A DNA stretch of 64,000 nucleotides, from contig NZ_QQTO01000011.1 in NCBI RefSeq assembly GCF_003351345.1, forward strand, positions 62,001 through 126,000. The letters are read 5' to 3'. Under the pieces are notes generated by a model. It worked only from the letters and a program-made list of their open reading frames with translations, was not told where the DNA came from and made no database searches. Positions 26,403 through 35,893 of this stretch are shown in pieces (positions within the stretch are counted from its first letter, which is position 1; each line of letters opens with the position of its first letter). The stretch comes from Allobosea caraganae (GTDB taxonomy: Bacteria; Pseudomonadota; Alphaproteobacteria; Rhizobiales; Beijerinckiaceae). The translations under genes were made by a program, and so were the position numbers.

Positions 26403-28235
26403 TCAGTACACCCGGGCCTTAGGCTTGATGTATTCGATGTCGTTCGACATCGTGTAGGTATGCACCGGCCGGTCGTCGAGCGTGACGGTGCGCTTGCCGT
26501 CGTCGATCCAGGACAGGGTGTGCTTCATCCAGTCCTTGTCGTCGCGGTCCGGATAATCCTCGCGAGCGTGCGCCCCGCGGCTTTCCGGCCGGTTCAGCGC
26601 CGAATCCATCGTCACGACGGCCTGGGTGATCAGGTTGTCGAATTCCAGCGTCTCGACCAGGTCCGAGTTCCAGATCAGCGAGCGGTCGGTGGTCGCGATG
26701 TCCTCGATGCCGCCCCAGACCTGGTGGATCAGCTTGTGGCCCTCTTCCAGAGTCTCGCCGGTGCGGTAGACGGCGCAGTTATCCTGCATCGTCTTCTGCA
26801 TCTGGTTGCGCAGCTCGGCGGTCGGCGTGCCGCCCTTGGCGTTGCGGTACTTGTCGAGCCGGGTCAGCGCGAGGTCGGCCGAGTTCGACGGCAGCTCAGC
26901 CTGCTTTTCGCCCGCCGTGACGATCTCGGCGCAGCGCAGGCCGGCGGCGCGGCCGAACACCACGAGATCGATCAGCGAGTTCGAGCCGAGCCGGTTGGCG
27001 CCGTGCACGGAGACGCAGGCGGCTTCGCCGATCGCCATCAGGCCGGGCACCACGGTGTCGGGATTGCCGTCGACCTTGGTCAGCACCTCGCCGTGGAAGT
27101 TCGTCGGGATGCCGCCCATGTTGTAATGCACCGTCGGCAGCACCGGGATCGGCTCGCGCGTCACGTCGACGCCAGCGAAGATCTTGGCGCTCTCCGAGAT
27201 GCCCGGCAGGCGCTCGTGCAGGATCTTCGGGTCGAGATGGTCGAGATGCAGGTAGATGTGGTCCTTGTTCTTGCCGACGCCGCGGCCGCCGCGGATCTCC
27301 ATCGTCATCGAGCGCGAGACGACGTCGCGCGAGGCGAGGTCCTTGGCCGAGGGGGCATAGCGCTCCATGAAGCGCTCGCCCTCGGAATTGGTCAGGTAGC
27401 CGCCCTCGCCGCGCGCGCCCTCGGTGATCAGGCAGCCGGCGCCGTAGATCCCGGTCGGGTGGAACTGCACGAACTCCATGTCCTGGAGCGGCAAGCCGGC
27501 GCGCAGCACCATGCCGCCGCCGTCGCCGGTGCAGGTATGGGCCGAGGTCGCCGAGAAATAGGCGCGGCCGTAGCCGCCGGTCGCCAGGATGGTCATTTGC
27601 GAACGGAAGCGGTGCAGCGTGCCGTCATCGAGCTTGAGCGCGATCACGCCGCGGCACTTGCCATCCTCGTCCATGATCAGGTCGATGGCGAAATACTCGA
27701 TGAAGAACTCGGTGTTGTAGCGTAGCGCCTGGCCGTAGAGCGTGTGCAGCATGGCGTGGCCGGTGCGGTCGGCCGCCGCGCAGGTGCGCTGCGCCGCCGG
27801 GCCGTTGCCGAACTCGGTGGTCATGCCGCCGAACGGGCGCTGGTAGATCTTGCCGTCCTCGGTGCGCGAGAACGGCACGCCCCAATGCTCGAGCTCGTAG
27901 ACGGCGGCGGGCGCGTTGCGCACGAGATACTCGATCGCGTCCTGGTCACCGAGCCAGTCCGACCCCTTGACGGTGTCGTACATGTGCCACTGCCAAGTGT
28001 CCTTGCCCATGTTGCCGAGCGAGGCGGCAACGCCGCCCTGCGCCGCAACCGTGTGCGAGCGCGTCGGGAACACCTTTGAGATGCAGGCCGTCTTCAGCCC
28101 GGCCTGCGAGCAGCCGACCGTGGCGCGCAAGCCCGCGCCGCCGGCGCCGACGACGACGACGTCGAACGTATGGTCGGTGATCTCATAGGCCTGGCCGGTA
28201 TAGGCCGGGACCGGGTGGGAACGGGTGATCGCCAT
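26403..28235 (-). CDS. sdhA: Succinate dehydrogenase flavoprotein subunit
   Basis: SdhA oxidises succinate to fumarate with covalently bound FAD. The 610-residue protein shows the FAD fold [15 protein letters not shown] near residue 30 and the flavinylation histidine in [11 protein letters not shown] near 60. The substrate loop is [21 protein letters not shown], and the catalytic region contains [18 protein letters not shown]. It lies between sdhD and sdhB. Confidence 0.97.
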   Translation of the reverse strand: MAITRSHPVPAYTGQAYEITDHTFDVVVVGAGGAGLRATVGCSQAGLKTACISKVFPTRSHTVAAQGGVAASLGNMGKDTWQWHMYDTVKGSDWLGDQDAIEYLVRNAPAAVYELEHWGVPFSRTEDGKIYQRPFGGMTTEFGNGPAAQRTCAAADRTGHAMLHTLYGQALRYNTEFFIEYFAIDLIMDEDGKCRGVIALKLDDGTLHRFRSQMTILATGGYGRAYFSATSAHTCTGDGGGMVLRAGLPLQDMEFVQFHPTGIYGAGCLITEGARGEGGYLTNSEGERFMERYAPSAKDLASRDVVSRSMTMEIRGGRGVGKNKDHIYLHLDHLDPKILHERLPGISESAKIFAGVDVTREPIPVLPTVHYNMGGIPTNFHGEVLTKVDGNPDTVVPGLMAIGEAACVSVHGANRLGSNSLIDLVVFGRAAGLRCAEIVTAGEKQAELPSNSADLALTRLDKYRNAKGGTPTAELRNQMQKTMQDNCAVYRTGETLEEGHKLIHQVWGGIEDIATTDRSLIWNSDLVETLEFDNLITQAVVTMDSALNRPESRGAHAREDYPDRDDKDWMKHTLSWIDDGKRTVTLDDRPVHTYTMSNDIEYIKPKARVY

Positions 28236-28239
28236 CGGA

Positions 28240-28632
28240 TCAGCCTCCGAACGAGAGTTTCAGCAACGCGAAGGCGCAGGCGGCGCCGATCGCGATCGCG
28301 AAGAACGTGTTGCCGATCACGGCGGCGATCTTGAGGCCCTCGCCATGGACGTAGTCCTCGATGATGACCTGCATGCCGAGTCGCATGTGAATGGCGCCCG
28401 AGAGCACGAAGAGCAGCATCAGGATCGCGACCAGCGGATTGCCGAGCGTCGCGACCGCAGCCGGATAGGGCTTGCCGATCAGCGAGATCACCAGGCCGAG
28501 GAAGACCAGGGTCAGGACGACGTTGGCGACGGCGGTGACGCGCTGCAGCCAGAAATGGCCGGTGCCGGATTTGGCGGAGCCCAGGCCGCGGACGCGGCCG
28601 AGCGGGGTGCGCATGGAGGAGTTGGACAGCAT
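28240..28632 (-). CDS. sdhD: Succinate dehydrogenase membrane anchor subunit D
   Basis: This is the hydrophobic anchor of complex II, 130 residues with three transmembrane helices. It starts with the family N-terminus [31 protein letters not shown], and [18 protein letters not shown] lines the quinone/heme site. The small spacing to sdhA (4 bases) and sdhC confirms the assignment. Confidence 0.94.
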   Translation of the reverse strand: MLSNSSMRTPLGRVRGLGSAKSGTGHFWLQRVTAVANVVLTLVFLGLVISLIGKPYPAAVATLGNPLVAILMLLFVLSGAIHMRLGMQVIIEDYVHGEGLKIAAVIGNTFFAIAIGAACAFALLKLSFGG

Positions 28633-28643
28633 GGTTTAGCTCC

Positions 28644-29039
28644 TCAGCCGACCGCCAGAACGATGATCCAGAGCAGGATCGTCAGCCCGCCGGAGACGAC
28701 GACGCTGTACTTCGCCATGTTCATGCGCGTCTGCGGCTCATAGCCCTTGCCGGTGTCCCAGACGAAATGGCGCAGGCCGCCGACCATGTGGTGCAACAAC
28801 ACGAAGGAATAGCCGAACAGCACGAGGCGGCCGAGGATCGAACCGGCGACGGCCTGCGCCGTCTCATAGGCTGCCGGGCCGGATGCGGCGGCGATCAGCC
28901 AGGCGGCGATCAGCACGGTGCCCAAATAGAGCCCGGTGCCGGTGACGCGATGGGCGATCGACATCGCCATCGTCCAGGACCAGCGGTAGATCTGCAGATG
29001 CGGCGAAAGCGGCCGCGCCGCCGGTTTGACCTCGGCCAA
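28644..29039 (-). CDS. sdhC: Succinate dehydrogenase cytochrome b556 subunit C
   Basis: This 131-residue anchor has three helices, the N-terminal RPLSPHLQIYRW signature, and the heme-ligand region SIAHRVTGTGL. A second histidine lies in LLHHMVGGLRHFVWD. The start is TTG 29039, with GGGAG seven bases upstream; no ATG fits. It is the first gene of sdhCDAB. Confidence 0.94.
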   Translation of the reverse strand: MAEVKPAARPLSPHLQIYRWSWTMAMSIAHRVTGTGLYLGTVLIAAWLIAAASGPAAYETAQAVAGSILGRLVLFGYSFVLLHHMVGGLRHFVWDTGKGYEPQTRMNMAKYSVVVSGGLTILLWIIVLAVG

Positions 29040-29108
29040 GTTGAACTCCCGGTCTGCTGACCCCGCGCAAGGGCCTTGTCCATTTGGGACGGTTCTAGAG
29101 TGATTGGC

Positions 29109-29137
29109 TGTCTAGCGAAACTGGCCTCGTGCTGCAA
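29109..29137 (-). promoter_or_regulatory. Putative sdhCDAB promoter
   Basis: On the minus strand a -35-like TTGCAG (29137-29132) and -10-like TAGACA (29114-29109) are spaced by 17 bases, about 70 bases before sdhC. Confidence 0.45.
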
Positions 29138-29157
29138 CGCGACATGCTCCAGGCGCA

Positions 29158-29188
29158 GTTACAGAACACAAAAATTGTAACTTGTAAC
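29158..29188. promoter_or_regulatory. GTTACA/TGTAAC inverted and direct motif upstream of sdhCDAB
   Basis: GTTACA at 29158 is answered by TTGTAAC at 29175 and again, directly adjacent, at 29182. The position just upstream of the candidate promoter suggests a regulator site. The regulator is unknown. Confidence 0.4.
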
Positions 29189-29208
29189 GCAGGGTCACGT
29201 CTTCTGCA

Positions 29209-29304
29209 GCATGACATCGGCCCAAAACCGGTTCCCACTTTTGGGCGTCATGCTAGAGTATCGGGCCGAAAAGTGGAATCCGGTTTTCGGAAAAATCCGA
29301 TGCA
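29209..29304. repeat. Double copy of the ACCGGTTCCCACTTTT repeat in inverted order
   Basis: Copy one (29209-29253) runs GCATGACATCGG..CCGGTTCCCACTTTTGGG..GTCATGC. Copy two (29260-29304) is the reverse complement type, CCGAAAAGTGGAATCCGG. Other copies are at 34224 and 62534. With the promoter region above, this accounts for the 29040-29354 gap. Confidence 0.8.
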
Positions 29305-29354
29305 ACAACAAAGGTCTAGATCGCCACTTTGCGTCCGGTAGGACGCACGGCGAT

Positions 29355-30428
29355 CTAGCGCGGCAACAGCGCCCAATAATCGAAGTCGAGGATGACGCCA
29401 TCGGCATAACCGTCGCCGAGCCTGAGGGGATATTCGCCGCAGGGCCGGTTCTTGGTCGCGACCAGCCGCAGGCGCAGCGCGCCGACATCCTGCCGGCCCG
29501 GAAGCTCCGCAACCTCCAGCACCTCGCTCCAGGCATAGACCGTATCGCCCGCAAAGAGCGGCGCGACATGCCGCCCGCCATTGATCGCGGCGATGTGGAA
29601 GGCGTTGCCGAGCCCGTTGAACGAGAGCGCCCGCGCCAGGCTGATGACGTGGCCGCCATAGATCAGGCGCTTGCCGAAGCGCGTCTCGCGCGCCGCATAG
29701 GCATCGAAATGCACCCGCGCCGTGTTCTGGTAGAGCCGCGTCGCCAGTTGGTGCTCTGCCTCCTCGACCGTGATGCCGTCGACATGGTCGATCCTCTCAC
29801 CGACGACATAATCGCCCCAGCGAAAGGTCGAGCCGGACAGGCCATCGTCATAGGCGGTGAGCTCGAGCGCCGGGCAGCCCTGTCCGAGCTGCTCCGGCGT
29901 CACCGCCTTGGGCAGTTCCGGCACCTGCTCGGCATGGGCGGGCGTGCCGGGATGGCGCTTGCGCACCAGCACCCAGCGCGCATAGCTCAGGACGATCTCG
30001 CCATCCTGGTTGCGGCCGATCGAGCGGACATAGACGATGCCGGCATCGCCGGCCGAGGTCTGCTTCAGCCCGATGACCTCGGACGTGGTCGACAGCGTGT
30101 CGCCGGCATAGACCGGCCTGAGGAAGCGGCCGTCGGCATAGCCGAGATTGGCGACGGCATTCAGCGAGATGTCCGGCACGGTCTTGCCGAAGACGATGTG
30201 GAAGACCAGCAGGTCGTCGACCGGCGCGGCGGGATAGCCGATCGCCTGGGCGAAGGCGTCGGAGGACTGCACGGCGAAGCGGGTGCCGTAGAGCGCCGTG
30301 TAGAGCGGCCCGTCGCCGGCCCGGACGGTGCGCGGCGTCGCGTGCACGATCGTCTCGCCGAGCCTGAAATCCTCGAAGAACCGGCCGGTATTGGTCTTGG
30401 AGACGATCTCGGACATGGGGACGCTCAC
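29355..30428 (-). CDS. mch: Mesaconyl-CoA hydratase (double MaoC-type hot-dog)
   Basis: The 357-residue protein has two MaoC-like hot-dog halves. It matches the mesaconyl-CoA hydratase that converts mesaconyl-CoA to beta-methylmalyl-CoA in the ethylmalonyl-CoA pathway. Seen features are TNTGRFFEDFRLGETIVHATPRT at the N-terminus, the first-half YSARW-like LSYARWVLVRKR, and a second-half FGKRLIYGGHVISLARALSF. Length fits. It is single, with sdhCDAB further along the same strand. The CitE-like lyase at 35891 could serve the next step of the same pathway. Confidence 0.85.
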   Translation of the reverse strand: MSVPMSEIVSKTNTGRFFEDFRLGETIVHATPRTVRAGDGPLYTALYGTRFAVQSSDAFAQAIGYPAAPVDDLLVFHIVFGKTVPDISLNAVANLGYADGRFLRPVYAGDTLSTTSEVIGLKQTSAGDAGIVYVRSIGRNQDGEIVLSYARWVLVRKRHPGTPAHAEQVPELPKAVTPEQLGQGCPALELTAYDDGLSGSTFRWGDYVVGERIDHVDGITVEEAEHQLATRLYQNTARVHFDAYAARETRFGKRLIYGGHVISLARALSFNGLGNAFHIAAINGGRHVAPLFAGDTVYAWSEVLEVAELPGRQDVGALRLRLVATKNRPCGEYPLRLGDGYADGVILDFDYWALLPR

Positions 30429-30549
30429 CTAGGCCTGTCGGAGCGCGATAGTGCGTCGCCGAAGCATGGGGCGTCCAGTGGCGTCGGGATGCAACGATGG
30501 GCGGTGGGGCATTTGGGCAAGACGGCATGACCGGACGAACCGCAATCTT

Positions 30550-30706
30550 CCCTTCTCCCGTGTGGGAGAAGGTGCCGCGGCAGCGGCGGATGAGGGCCGG
30601 ACAACAAACGAAAAAGCTCCGTCACCTCACGTTTTGCAACGGCTTTCGCTCGCGTCTTTAATGCACCGTCCGGCCCTCCCCCAACCCTCTCCCACACGGG
30701 AGAGGG
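30550..30706. repeat. Palindromic repeat, CTTCTCCC family variant
   Basis: It starts CCCTTCTCCCGTGTGGGAGAAGG and ends CCCTCTCCCACACGGGAGAGGG, with inverted GATGAGGGCCGGAC and GTCCGGCCCTCCC inside. It occupies most of the 303-base gap between the mesaconyl-CoA hydratase and PhnD-like genes. I see no gene there. Confidence 0.8.
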
Positions 30707-30731
30707 CTCCCGCGCCTCATTCTGAGATTGC

Positions 30732-31559
30732 TCAGCCCGGCATGACGTAGCCGGCAGCCTCCGCCTCACGCGCATCGTCCAACAAGACGCCATAAGCCTC
30801 CCGCTCGACTGCCGCGAAGCCGCTCAGACGCAACCTCGCGAGCAAGGGCGCCGTAACGGCATCTCCGGACGCGGCCAGCAACGCACCACGAAGCTTCCCG
30901 ACAATGGCAGGCTGCACGCCCTCCGACGCCACCAGAAGCGGTATCGGCCTTGGCGCAGTCGTCTCAACGATGCGCAGCCTCGCCGCCGTCTCCGGCTCAT
31001 GCGCCAGCAGCAGGTCGTGGAAATAGGAATCGAGCGGGCCGATATCGATCTCGCCGGCGAGCAGAGCCTCGATCACGCGGCGCGGCGTCACCAGCGGGCC
31101 GACGCTCCCCGCATAAAGGCTGGCGCCGGCGCGCCGATACGGCAGCAAATGGCTGCGCAGGGCGTTGAAGCCGGATTGCGAATGCTCGACCGTCCAGCCA
31201 AGTCGCCCACCGAAGCTTTCTGCCAGCGTCGCGAGCCCGCTCTCCGCCCGCACCACGAGATGCGAGGCATAGAGCGGCCTGCCGGCACCCAGCGCGGAAG
31301 CGGGCACCGGCGCGACGACGGGCTGGACCGGAAAGCCGCCGCTCGCGAACGGGTAGCCGCAGATGAAGGCGAGCCCGAGATCGCCACGCCGCCACAGCTC
31401 GTCGAGCGGTGCCGGCGCGGCATGATCGATCACCTCCAGCGCCAAGCCTGATGCCGCCGAGACCCAGCCGAACAGCTCCGTCCAGGCGGCGCGCACGGCC
31501 GGGTTGACCGCATACATCCGCGCATTGGCGACGAGCGCCGGCTCTGCGGATCTGCTCAC
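30732..31559 (-). CDS. PhnD-like substrate-binding domain protein without signal peptide
   Basis: The 275-residue protein resembles the PhnD/phosphonate-type periplasmic binding fold. It has an early LGLAFICGYPFASG, VVRAESGLATLAESFGGRLGWTVEHSQSGFNALR in the middle, and IGPLDSYFHDLLL in the second lobe. It begins with GTG 31559, overlapping the ornithine cyclodeaminase stop as GTGA, and shows no export signal. It is therefore either cytoplasmic or a degenerate binding protein; no permease or ATPase is adjacent. Function is unknown, and coupling to the cyclodeaminase is its main clue. Confidence 0.75.
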   Translation of the reverse strand: MSRSAEPALVANARMYAVNPAVRAAWTELFGWVSAASGLALEVIDHAAPAPLDELWRRGDLGLAFICGYPFASGGFPVQPVVAPVPASALGAGRPLYASHLVVRAESGLATLAESFGGRLGWTVEHSQSGFNALRSHLLPYRRAGASLYAGSVGPLVTPRRVIEALLAGEIDIGPLDSYFHDLLLAHEPETAARLRIVETTAPRPIPLLVASEGVQPAIVGKLRGALLAASGDAVTAPLLARLRLSGFAAVEREAYGVLLDDAREAEAAGYVMPG

Positions 31560-32563
31560 GCGTAGCGCAGCCGCTGACCGAGTCCGAGCCGCTGGGCCTT
31601 CTCCAGCATGAAATGACCGAGCGCGATGTCCGACAACGAGAGCCCGCGGTGCCAGAACAGGATGGTCTCGTCCTCGCGCTCGCGGCCCGGCTTCAGCCCG
31701 GCGACGATCTCGCCCATCTCGGCATGGAGCGTCTGCTCCGAGAGCTTGCCGGCCTCGACATGGGCGCGCAGCGAGCCGAACTGCCCCGTCTTGCACTGGC
31801 CCCAGTCGTCGACGACGAGCTTGCTCATGATGTCGGTCAGCGAGAGTTCGACCGCGCTCATCGTGCCATAGGGCACGACGAAGGCGCCGGGCTTGATCCA
31901 CTCCGTCCTGAGCATCGGCTCCGGCTGGTTCAGCCGCGAGGCCTCGACGACGATGTCGGCGCCCTCGACGCAGGAGCGCCAGTCCTCGGTGACGATGACC
32001 CGCTTGCCGAGATCGGCCGAAAGCCTCGCGCCGAAGGCGTCGCGGCTCTCCTTGCGCCGCGAATGCACCCGGATCTCGTCGAAGTCGAACAGCGAATCGA
32101 GCAGGCGGACGTTCCAGTAGGCCGTGCCGCGCGCGCCGATATGGCCCAGCACCTTCGAGCCTTTGCGCGCCAGATACTTTGCGCCGATCGCAGTGACCGC
32201 GCCGGTGCGCATGTCAGTGAGGTGGCTGCCGTCGATGATGGCCTTGGGTACGCCGTTGCCGGGGTCCATCAGCAGCAGCAGGCCGAGTTCGGACGGCAGG
32301 CCCTCCTTGTAGTTGTCGACGAAGTCGCCGATCACCTTGACCCCGGCGAGGTTGATCGGCGCGCGGAAGGCGCCGCGCAGCACGTTGAAATGGCCGTTTG
32401 CCACGCCGGGCTGCAAATGCATGCGCGGCTCGATCACCGTCTCCTTGCGGCCCTGCGCCGCAAGCCCGGCTTCGACCGCGCCGATGATTTCGTGATCGGT
32501 CAGGGCGAGCGCCTCGACGTCGAGCATGTTGAGGAAGTCGATATGAATCGGAGCGTGCGGCAC
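31556..32563 (-). CDS. Ornithine cyclodeaminase/mu-crystallin family NAD(P)-dependent enzyme
   Basis: The 335-residue enzyme has the ornithine cyclodeaminase order: N-terminal PRMHLQPG (substrate side), LLMDPGNGVPKAIIDGSHLTDMRTGAVTAIGAKYLAR, then the Rossmann part GHIGARGTAYWNVRLL and RVHSRRKESRDAF. Members make proline from ornithine, lysine derivatives, or act as imine reductases; which applies here is open. GTG 32563 is chosen from homology. The frame extends upstream without any good ribosome site. It is coupled to the PhnD-like gene. Confidence 0.87.
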   Translation of the reverse strand: MPHAPIHIDFLNMLDVEALALTDHEIIGAVEAGLAAQGRKETVIEPRMHLQPGVANGHFNVLRGAFRAPINLAGVKVIGDFVDNYKEGLPSELGLLLLMDPGNGVPKAIIDGSHLTDMRTGAVTAIGAKYLARKGSKVLGHIGARGTAYWNVRLLDSLFDFDEIRVHSRRKESRDAFGARLSADLGKRVIVTEDWRSCVEGADIVVEASRLNQPEPMLRTEWIKPGAFVVPYGTMSAVELSLTDIMSKLVVDDWGQCKTGQFGSLRAHVEAGKLSEQTLHAEMGEIVAGLKPGREREDETILFWHRGLSLSDIALGHFMLEKAQRLGLGQRLRYA

Positions 32564-32785
32564 GGGAGCTGTCTCTGGCAGGGGCGATACCGGACATTGG
32601 ACGCCCCGCAGAGGCGAAGCAACATCATGAGATTCACGCTGCCGCGTTGGCCGGCAAAGGCCTCTTTTCGGCCACATGTCCGGATGATCAGGGAACCTTA
32701 CGAAGAGTGACCGGACGGGATATGCCGCGCATTAACCAATGGTTAACCATGACGGCACAGTCTGCCAGCTGCGAAGCCGCAAGCC

Positions 32786-34225
32786 GTGGTCTTGAAGACT
32801 GATCCGGAACCGGCGTCGCCGAGCCGTCGCGACGACCGGGAGTTCAGCGACGCAAGCTTGTCCGACCTCCCGCCGGGCGATGTGGACATGGCGGCGCAAC
32901 TCACGTTGGACGGCACCGCGTTCCGGCCGCGTCTGGCCTCCGCCCTGGCCGAGCCGTCCCAGCGGCTCGCGGCGGCCGGGAAGACCGGCTTCGGCGCCGG
33001 CCTGATGCTGGGCCTGCGCTTCCTGCAGGCGCGCTTCCTCTCGGTCTGGGGCCTTCTGCTCGCAGCCGCCCTGTGCCCCGCTCAGGTCTTCGCCGATTTC
33101 GCGATCTTCTCGACGCTGGCCAATTTCGTCGCGATCGCCGCGCTGCTCCGCTTCGAGGCCGTGTTCTTCCAGAGCAATGACCGGCGGCGCCTCGGCCAGG
33201 CCTTCCGGCTCGCGCTGGCGACCGGCGCCGTCTTCCTGTGCGGCATGACGCTCGCCGTGCTGTTCGCCGCGGCGGAGGGCTGGGTCCTGCGCGGCTTCGG
33301 CGCGCTCTTCATGATCTCGCTGGCGAGCCGGGCGGTGATCCGCCTGCTCGTGGCGGAGGCCACCGCCGAGGGCGATTTCGCCACGGTCGGCAACATCAAC
33401 ATCGTCCAGGCGCTGGTGCAGCCGGGCATGATGATCCTGCTGATCTGGCCGCTCGGCGCGACCTCGCTCGCGCTCTTCGCCGCCGACGCCTTCGGCCATG
33501 CCGTCTCGGCCTGCTACCTGATCTGGCGGCGGCGCCATGCGCTGATCCGGCTGGTGAACCCGCCGTACTGGTCCAGGCGCGAGCTGCGCGCCTCGGCTGC
33601 GCGCTGGCGCACCGCGCCGCGCATCCTGCTGCCCTCGGCGCTCCTGTCGTTCGGCTTCATGGCGGCGCCGCTCCTCGCCCTGCCGCTCGCCGGCGATCCG
33701 ATCCTGGCCGCCCATGTCGCGCTGGCGATGCGCCTGCTGGAAATGCCGACGCAGATGTTCGCCACCGTCTCGGTCCCGCTCGTCATGAACACGCTGCGCG
33801 GGCAGGCCGGCCCCGATCGGCAGCAGGCCACGCGCATCATCACGCTCCGGCTGATCGTGGTCGCCGCCGCGCTCTTCGCCGGGATCGGGCTCTTCGCGGT
33901 CGCCGCCGATGCCGTGCTCGACGGCACGCAATGGCAGGGCATCGGCCCTGTCGTCGCCGCACTGGCGCTGTTCTATGGCGGCAGCGCCCTGGTGATGCCG
34001 CTGCACGAGGTCGCCACGCTCTCGCGCTATCCGCATCTGCAACTGGTCGCCAACGCCGTCGCCCTGCTTGCGGCGGGCGTGGTGATACTGTGGTTCGGCA
34101 AGCTCTCGATCGTCCTGCTCCTGGCCATCGGCATCATTTCGGTGGCGCGGATGGCCGCCCATGTCCAGTTCGCCTGGACAGGTCTCGGCGACGAGCCCTT
34201 CGCCGCGCCAGCCCCGACGCGCTGA
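32786..34225 (+). CDS. Polysaccharide flippase-like (MOP superfamily) membrane protein
   Basis: The 479-residue protein has a polar N-terminus of about 75 residues, then about twelve transmembrane segments in the spacing of Wzx/oligosaccharide flippases (FLQARFLSVWGLLLAAALCPAQVFADF, LRFEAVFFQSND). Such proteins flip lipid-linked sugars, but no glycosyltransferase is nearby, so the cargo is unknown. The start is uncertain: GTG 32786 opens the frame without a clear Shine-Dalgarno, and GTG 32881 (before DMAAQL) is an alternative. The stop abuts a repeat at 34224. Confidence 0.75.
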   Translation: MVLKTDPEPASPSRRDDREFSDASLSDLPPGDVDMAAQLTLDGTAFRPRLASALAEPSQRLAAAGKTGFGAGLMLGLRFLQARFLSVWGLLLAAALCPAQVFADFAIFSTLANFVAIAALLRFEAVFFQSNDRRRLGQAFRLALATGAVFLCGMTLAVLFAAAEGWVLRGFGALFMISLASRAVIRLLVAEATAEGDFATVGNINIVQALVQPGMMILLIWPLGATSLALFAADAFGHAVSACYLIWRRRHALIRLVNPPYWSRRELRASAARWRTAPRILLPSALLSFGFMAAPLLALPLAGDPILAAHVALAMRLLEMPTQMFATVSVPLVMNTLRGQAGPDRQQATRIITLRLIVVAAALFAGIGLFAVAADAVLDGTQWQGIGPVVAALALFYGGSALVMPLHEVATLSRYPHLQLVANAVALLAAGVVILWFGKLSIVLLLAIGIISVARMAAHVQFAWTGLGDEPFAAPAPTR

Positions 34226-34275
34226 AGCGTCGGACCGAAAAATGGAATCCGGTTTTCGGACGACATCATGCTCTA
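34224..34275. repeat. ACCGGTTCCCACTTTT-type repeat (reverse orientation)
   Basis: Contains GGACCGAAAAATGGAATCC and GGTTTTCGGACGACATCATGC. Same family as 29209 and 62534. It starts at the flippase stop codon. Confidence 0.75.
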
Positions 34276-34298
34276 ACTCTTGATCAGAGCAGGCCGCG

Positions 34299-35021
34299 CT
34301 ATTCGCGCCGGATCAGCCGGTCGGCGACCAGCGAGGACAGGAAGCCGGTCTTGAACGTCCGCTCCAGCGTGGCGGGGTCGTAGTGGTGCTCGACCCAGTC
34401 GAGGAAGCCGATCCCCTTCGCCGCGCCCTCGTCGCGATAGGCCTCGAAGAACGCGTCGAGGATGCCGGTCTTGGCGAAGCGGAAATGGCCGTAGCGCAGC
34501 GAGAGCTGGCGCATCGCCTCGTCCAGCGGGCGCTTCTCATGGATCAGCAGGTAGAGCGCCGAGAAGAAGCCGGCGCGGTCGGCGCCCGACTTGCAGTGCA
34601 CCAGCGCCGGCTCCCGCATGCTGTCGAAGAAGCTTTTGGCGGCGAGGATGGTCTCGCGCTCCGGCGCGCCGCGCGAGCGCAGCACGAACTCGACCAGCGC
34701 GATGCCATGGCGCTCGCAGGCCTCGCGCTGCAGGGGCCAGGCGCCATGCTCGCGCCCGCCGCGCAGGTTGACGATGGTCTTCACCCCCTGGCGCGCGAAC
34801 CAGGCGATGTCGGTCGGCGCCGGCTGCGCCGCACGCCAGAGCCGCGGCGTGACGCGATGGGCGTTGAGATAGGCGAGCCGGAAGATGCCGTGATCGGCCA
34901 GCAGCATGTTGGTCCAAGCCCTGACGCGGTCGAGCCGGCCGGTCAGCGGCCGGTCCCAGCGCGCGATGCGGGCCATGCGGCGCTGGTAGCGCTCCGCATC
35001 GGGGCGCAGCCGGTTCAGCAC
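34299..35021 (-). CDS. Dual-specificity/tyrosine phosphatase-like protein
   Basis: The 240-residue protein carries the cysteine phosphatase P-loop HCKSGADRAG (about residue 140), matching HCxxGxxR, and an upstream acidic loop region preceded by VKTIVNLRGGREHGAW. It resembles bacterial DSP/PTP proteins with a basic N-terminus (RRMARIARWDRPLTGRLDRVRAW). GTG 35021 has an AGAG site upstream. The longer in-frame extension up to 35192 is low-complexity and overlaps the ppa promoter, so it is unlikely to be translated. The substrate may be a protein, lipid or nucleotide. Confidence 0.82.
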   Translation of the reverse strand: MLNRLRPDAERYQRRMARIARWDRPLTGRLDRVRAWTNMLLADHGIFRLAYLNAHRVTPRLWRAAQPAPTDIAWFARQGVKTIVNLRGGREHGAWPLQREACERHGIALVEFVLRSRGAPERETILAAKSFFDSMREPALVHCKSGADRAGFFSALYLLIHEKRPLDEAMRQLSLRYGHFRFAKTGILDAFFEAYRDEGAAKGIGFLDWVEHHYDPATLERTFKTGFLSSLVADRLIRRE

Positions 35022-35194
35022 GGGATGGTCTCTTCGAGCGTCATGCCGATGCCGATACCAGCGCTGGCGGTGCCGCGCAAATCCGGCACGGGCCCACGGC
35101 GCCCATGAGAGGGTTCGGCAGAAGGACGGGCTTGGCCTTTTGCTCGCCAACGCGCATAAGGCGCGCCAGCTAATCGCACCAACAGGGATCATCC

Positions 35195-35731
35195 ATGCGT
35201 CTGGACGCCATTTCCATCGGCAAGAACCCGCCCGACGAGGTCAACGTGGTCATCGAGGTGGCCATTGGCGGCGAACCGATCAAATACGAGATGGACAAGG
35301 ACGCCGGCACGCTCTTCGTCGACCGCTTCCTTTATACGCCGATGCGCTATCCCGGGAATTACGGCTTCATCCCGCACACGCTCTCGGAAGACGGCGACCC
35401 CTGCGACGTGCTCGTCGCCAACACCCGCCCGCTGATCCCCGGCTCCTATATCGCCGTCAGGCCGATCGGCGTCGTGATGATGCGGGACGAGGGCGGCGGC
35501 GACGAGAAGATCATCGCCGTGCCCGTGCCGAAGCTGACCAAGCGCTACGAGAACGTCCACAACTACACCGACCTGCCGCAGATCACCCTCGACCAGATCC
35601 AGCACTTCTTCGAGCACTACAAGGATCTCGAGCCCGGCAAGTGGGTCAAGCTCACCGGCTGGGGCGACGCCGCCAAGGCCAGGGAGCTCATCGTCGAGGC
35701 GATGGAGCGGGCCAAGAAGGCGAAGGGCTGA
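35195..35731 (+). CDS. ppa: Inorganic pyrophosphatase
   Basis: Family I PPase hydrolyses pyrophosphate and drives biosynthesis. The 178 residues show [25 protein letters not shown], the metal-binding signature [10 protein letters not shown] (aspartates near residues 65-70), and [20 protein letters not shown] C-terminal [12 protein letters not shown]. Length is normal. A Shine-Dalgarno AGGGA precedes ATG 35195. Confidence 0.97.
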   Translation: MRLDAISIGKNPPDEVNVVIEVAIGGEPIKYEMDKDAGTLFVDRFLYTPMRYPGNYGFIPHTLSEDGDPCDVLVANTRPLIPGSYIAVRPIGVVMMRDEGGGDEKIIAVPVPKLTKRYENVHNYTDLPQITLDQIQHFFEHYKDLEPGKWVKLTGWGDAAKARELIVEAMERAKKAKG

Positions 35732-35747
35732 GGCTGGTTCGCCAGCC
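35732..35747 (+). terminator. UUCG-loop hairpin after ppa
   Basis: GGCTGG and CCAGCC flank a TTCG tetraloop directly after the ppa stop. There is no T-run, so termination would be weak or the hairpin may protect the 3' end. Confidence 0.45.
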
Positions 35748-35749
35748 CC

Positions 35750-35893
35750 TGAGACTGTTCGAGACGTCGCTGGCGTGAGTCGGCTGACGTGGCTGTCGAG
35801 AACCGGAGCGGAGCGGACTTTATGTCCGTGAGCACCGGAAGCGCAGAGAGCCGCGTCAGACGGCCGCGCCAGTAGACGTATCGAGCAGTCTCA
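35750..35893. repeat. Long imperfect inverted repeat ending in the CitE-like gene
   Basis: Outer arms start TGAGACTGTTCGA and end TCGAGCAGTCTCA. The similarity continues inward for about 45 bases to a central GGACTTTATGTCC loop. The right end contains the stop codon of the minus-strand lyase gene. Confidence 0.75.
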
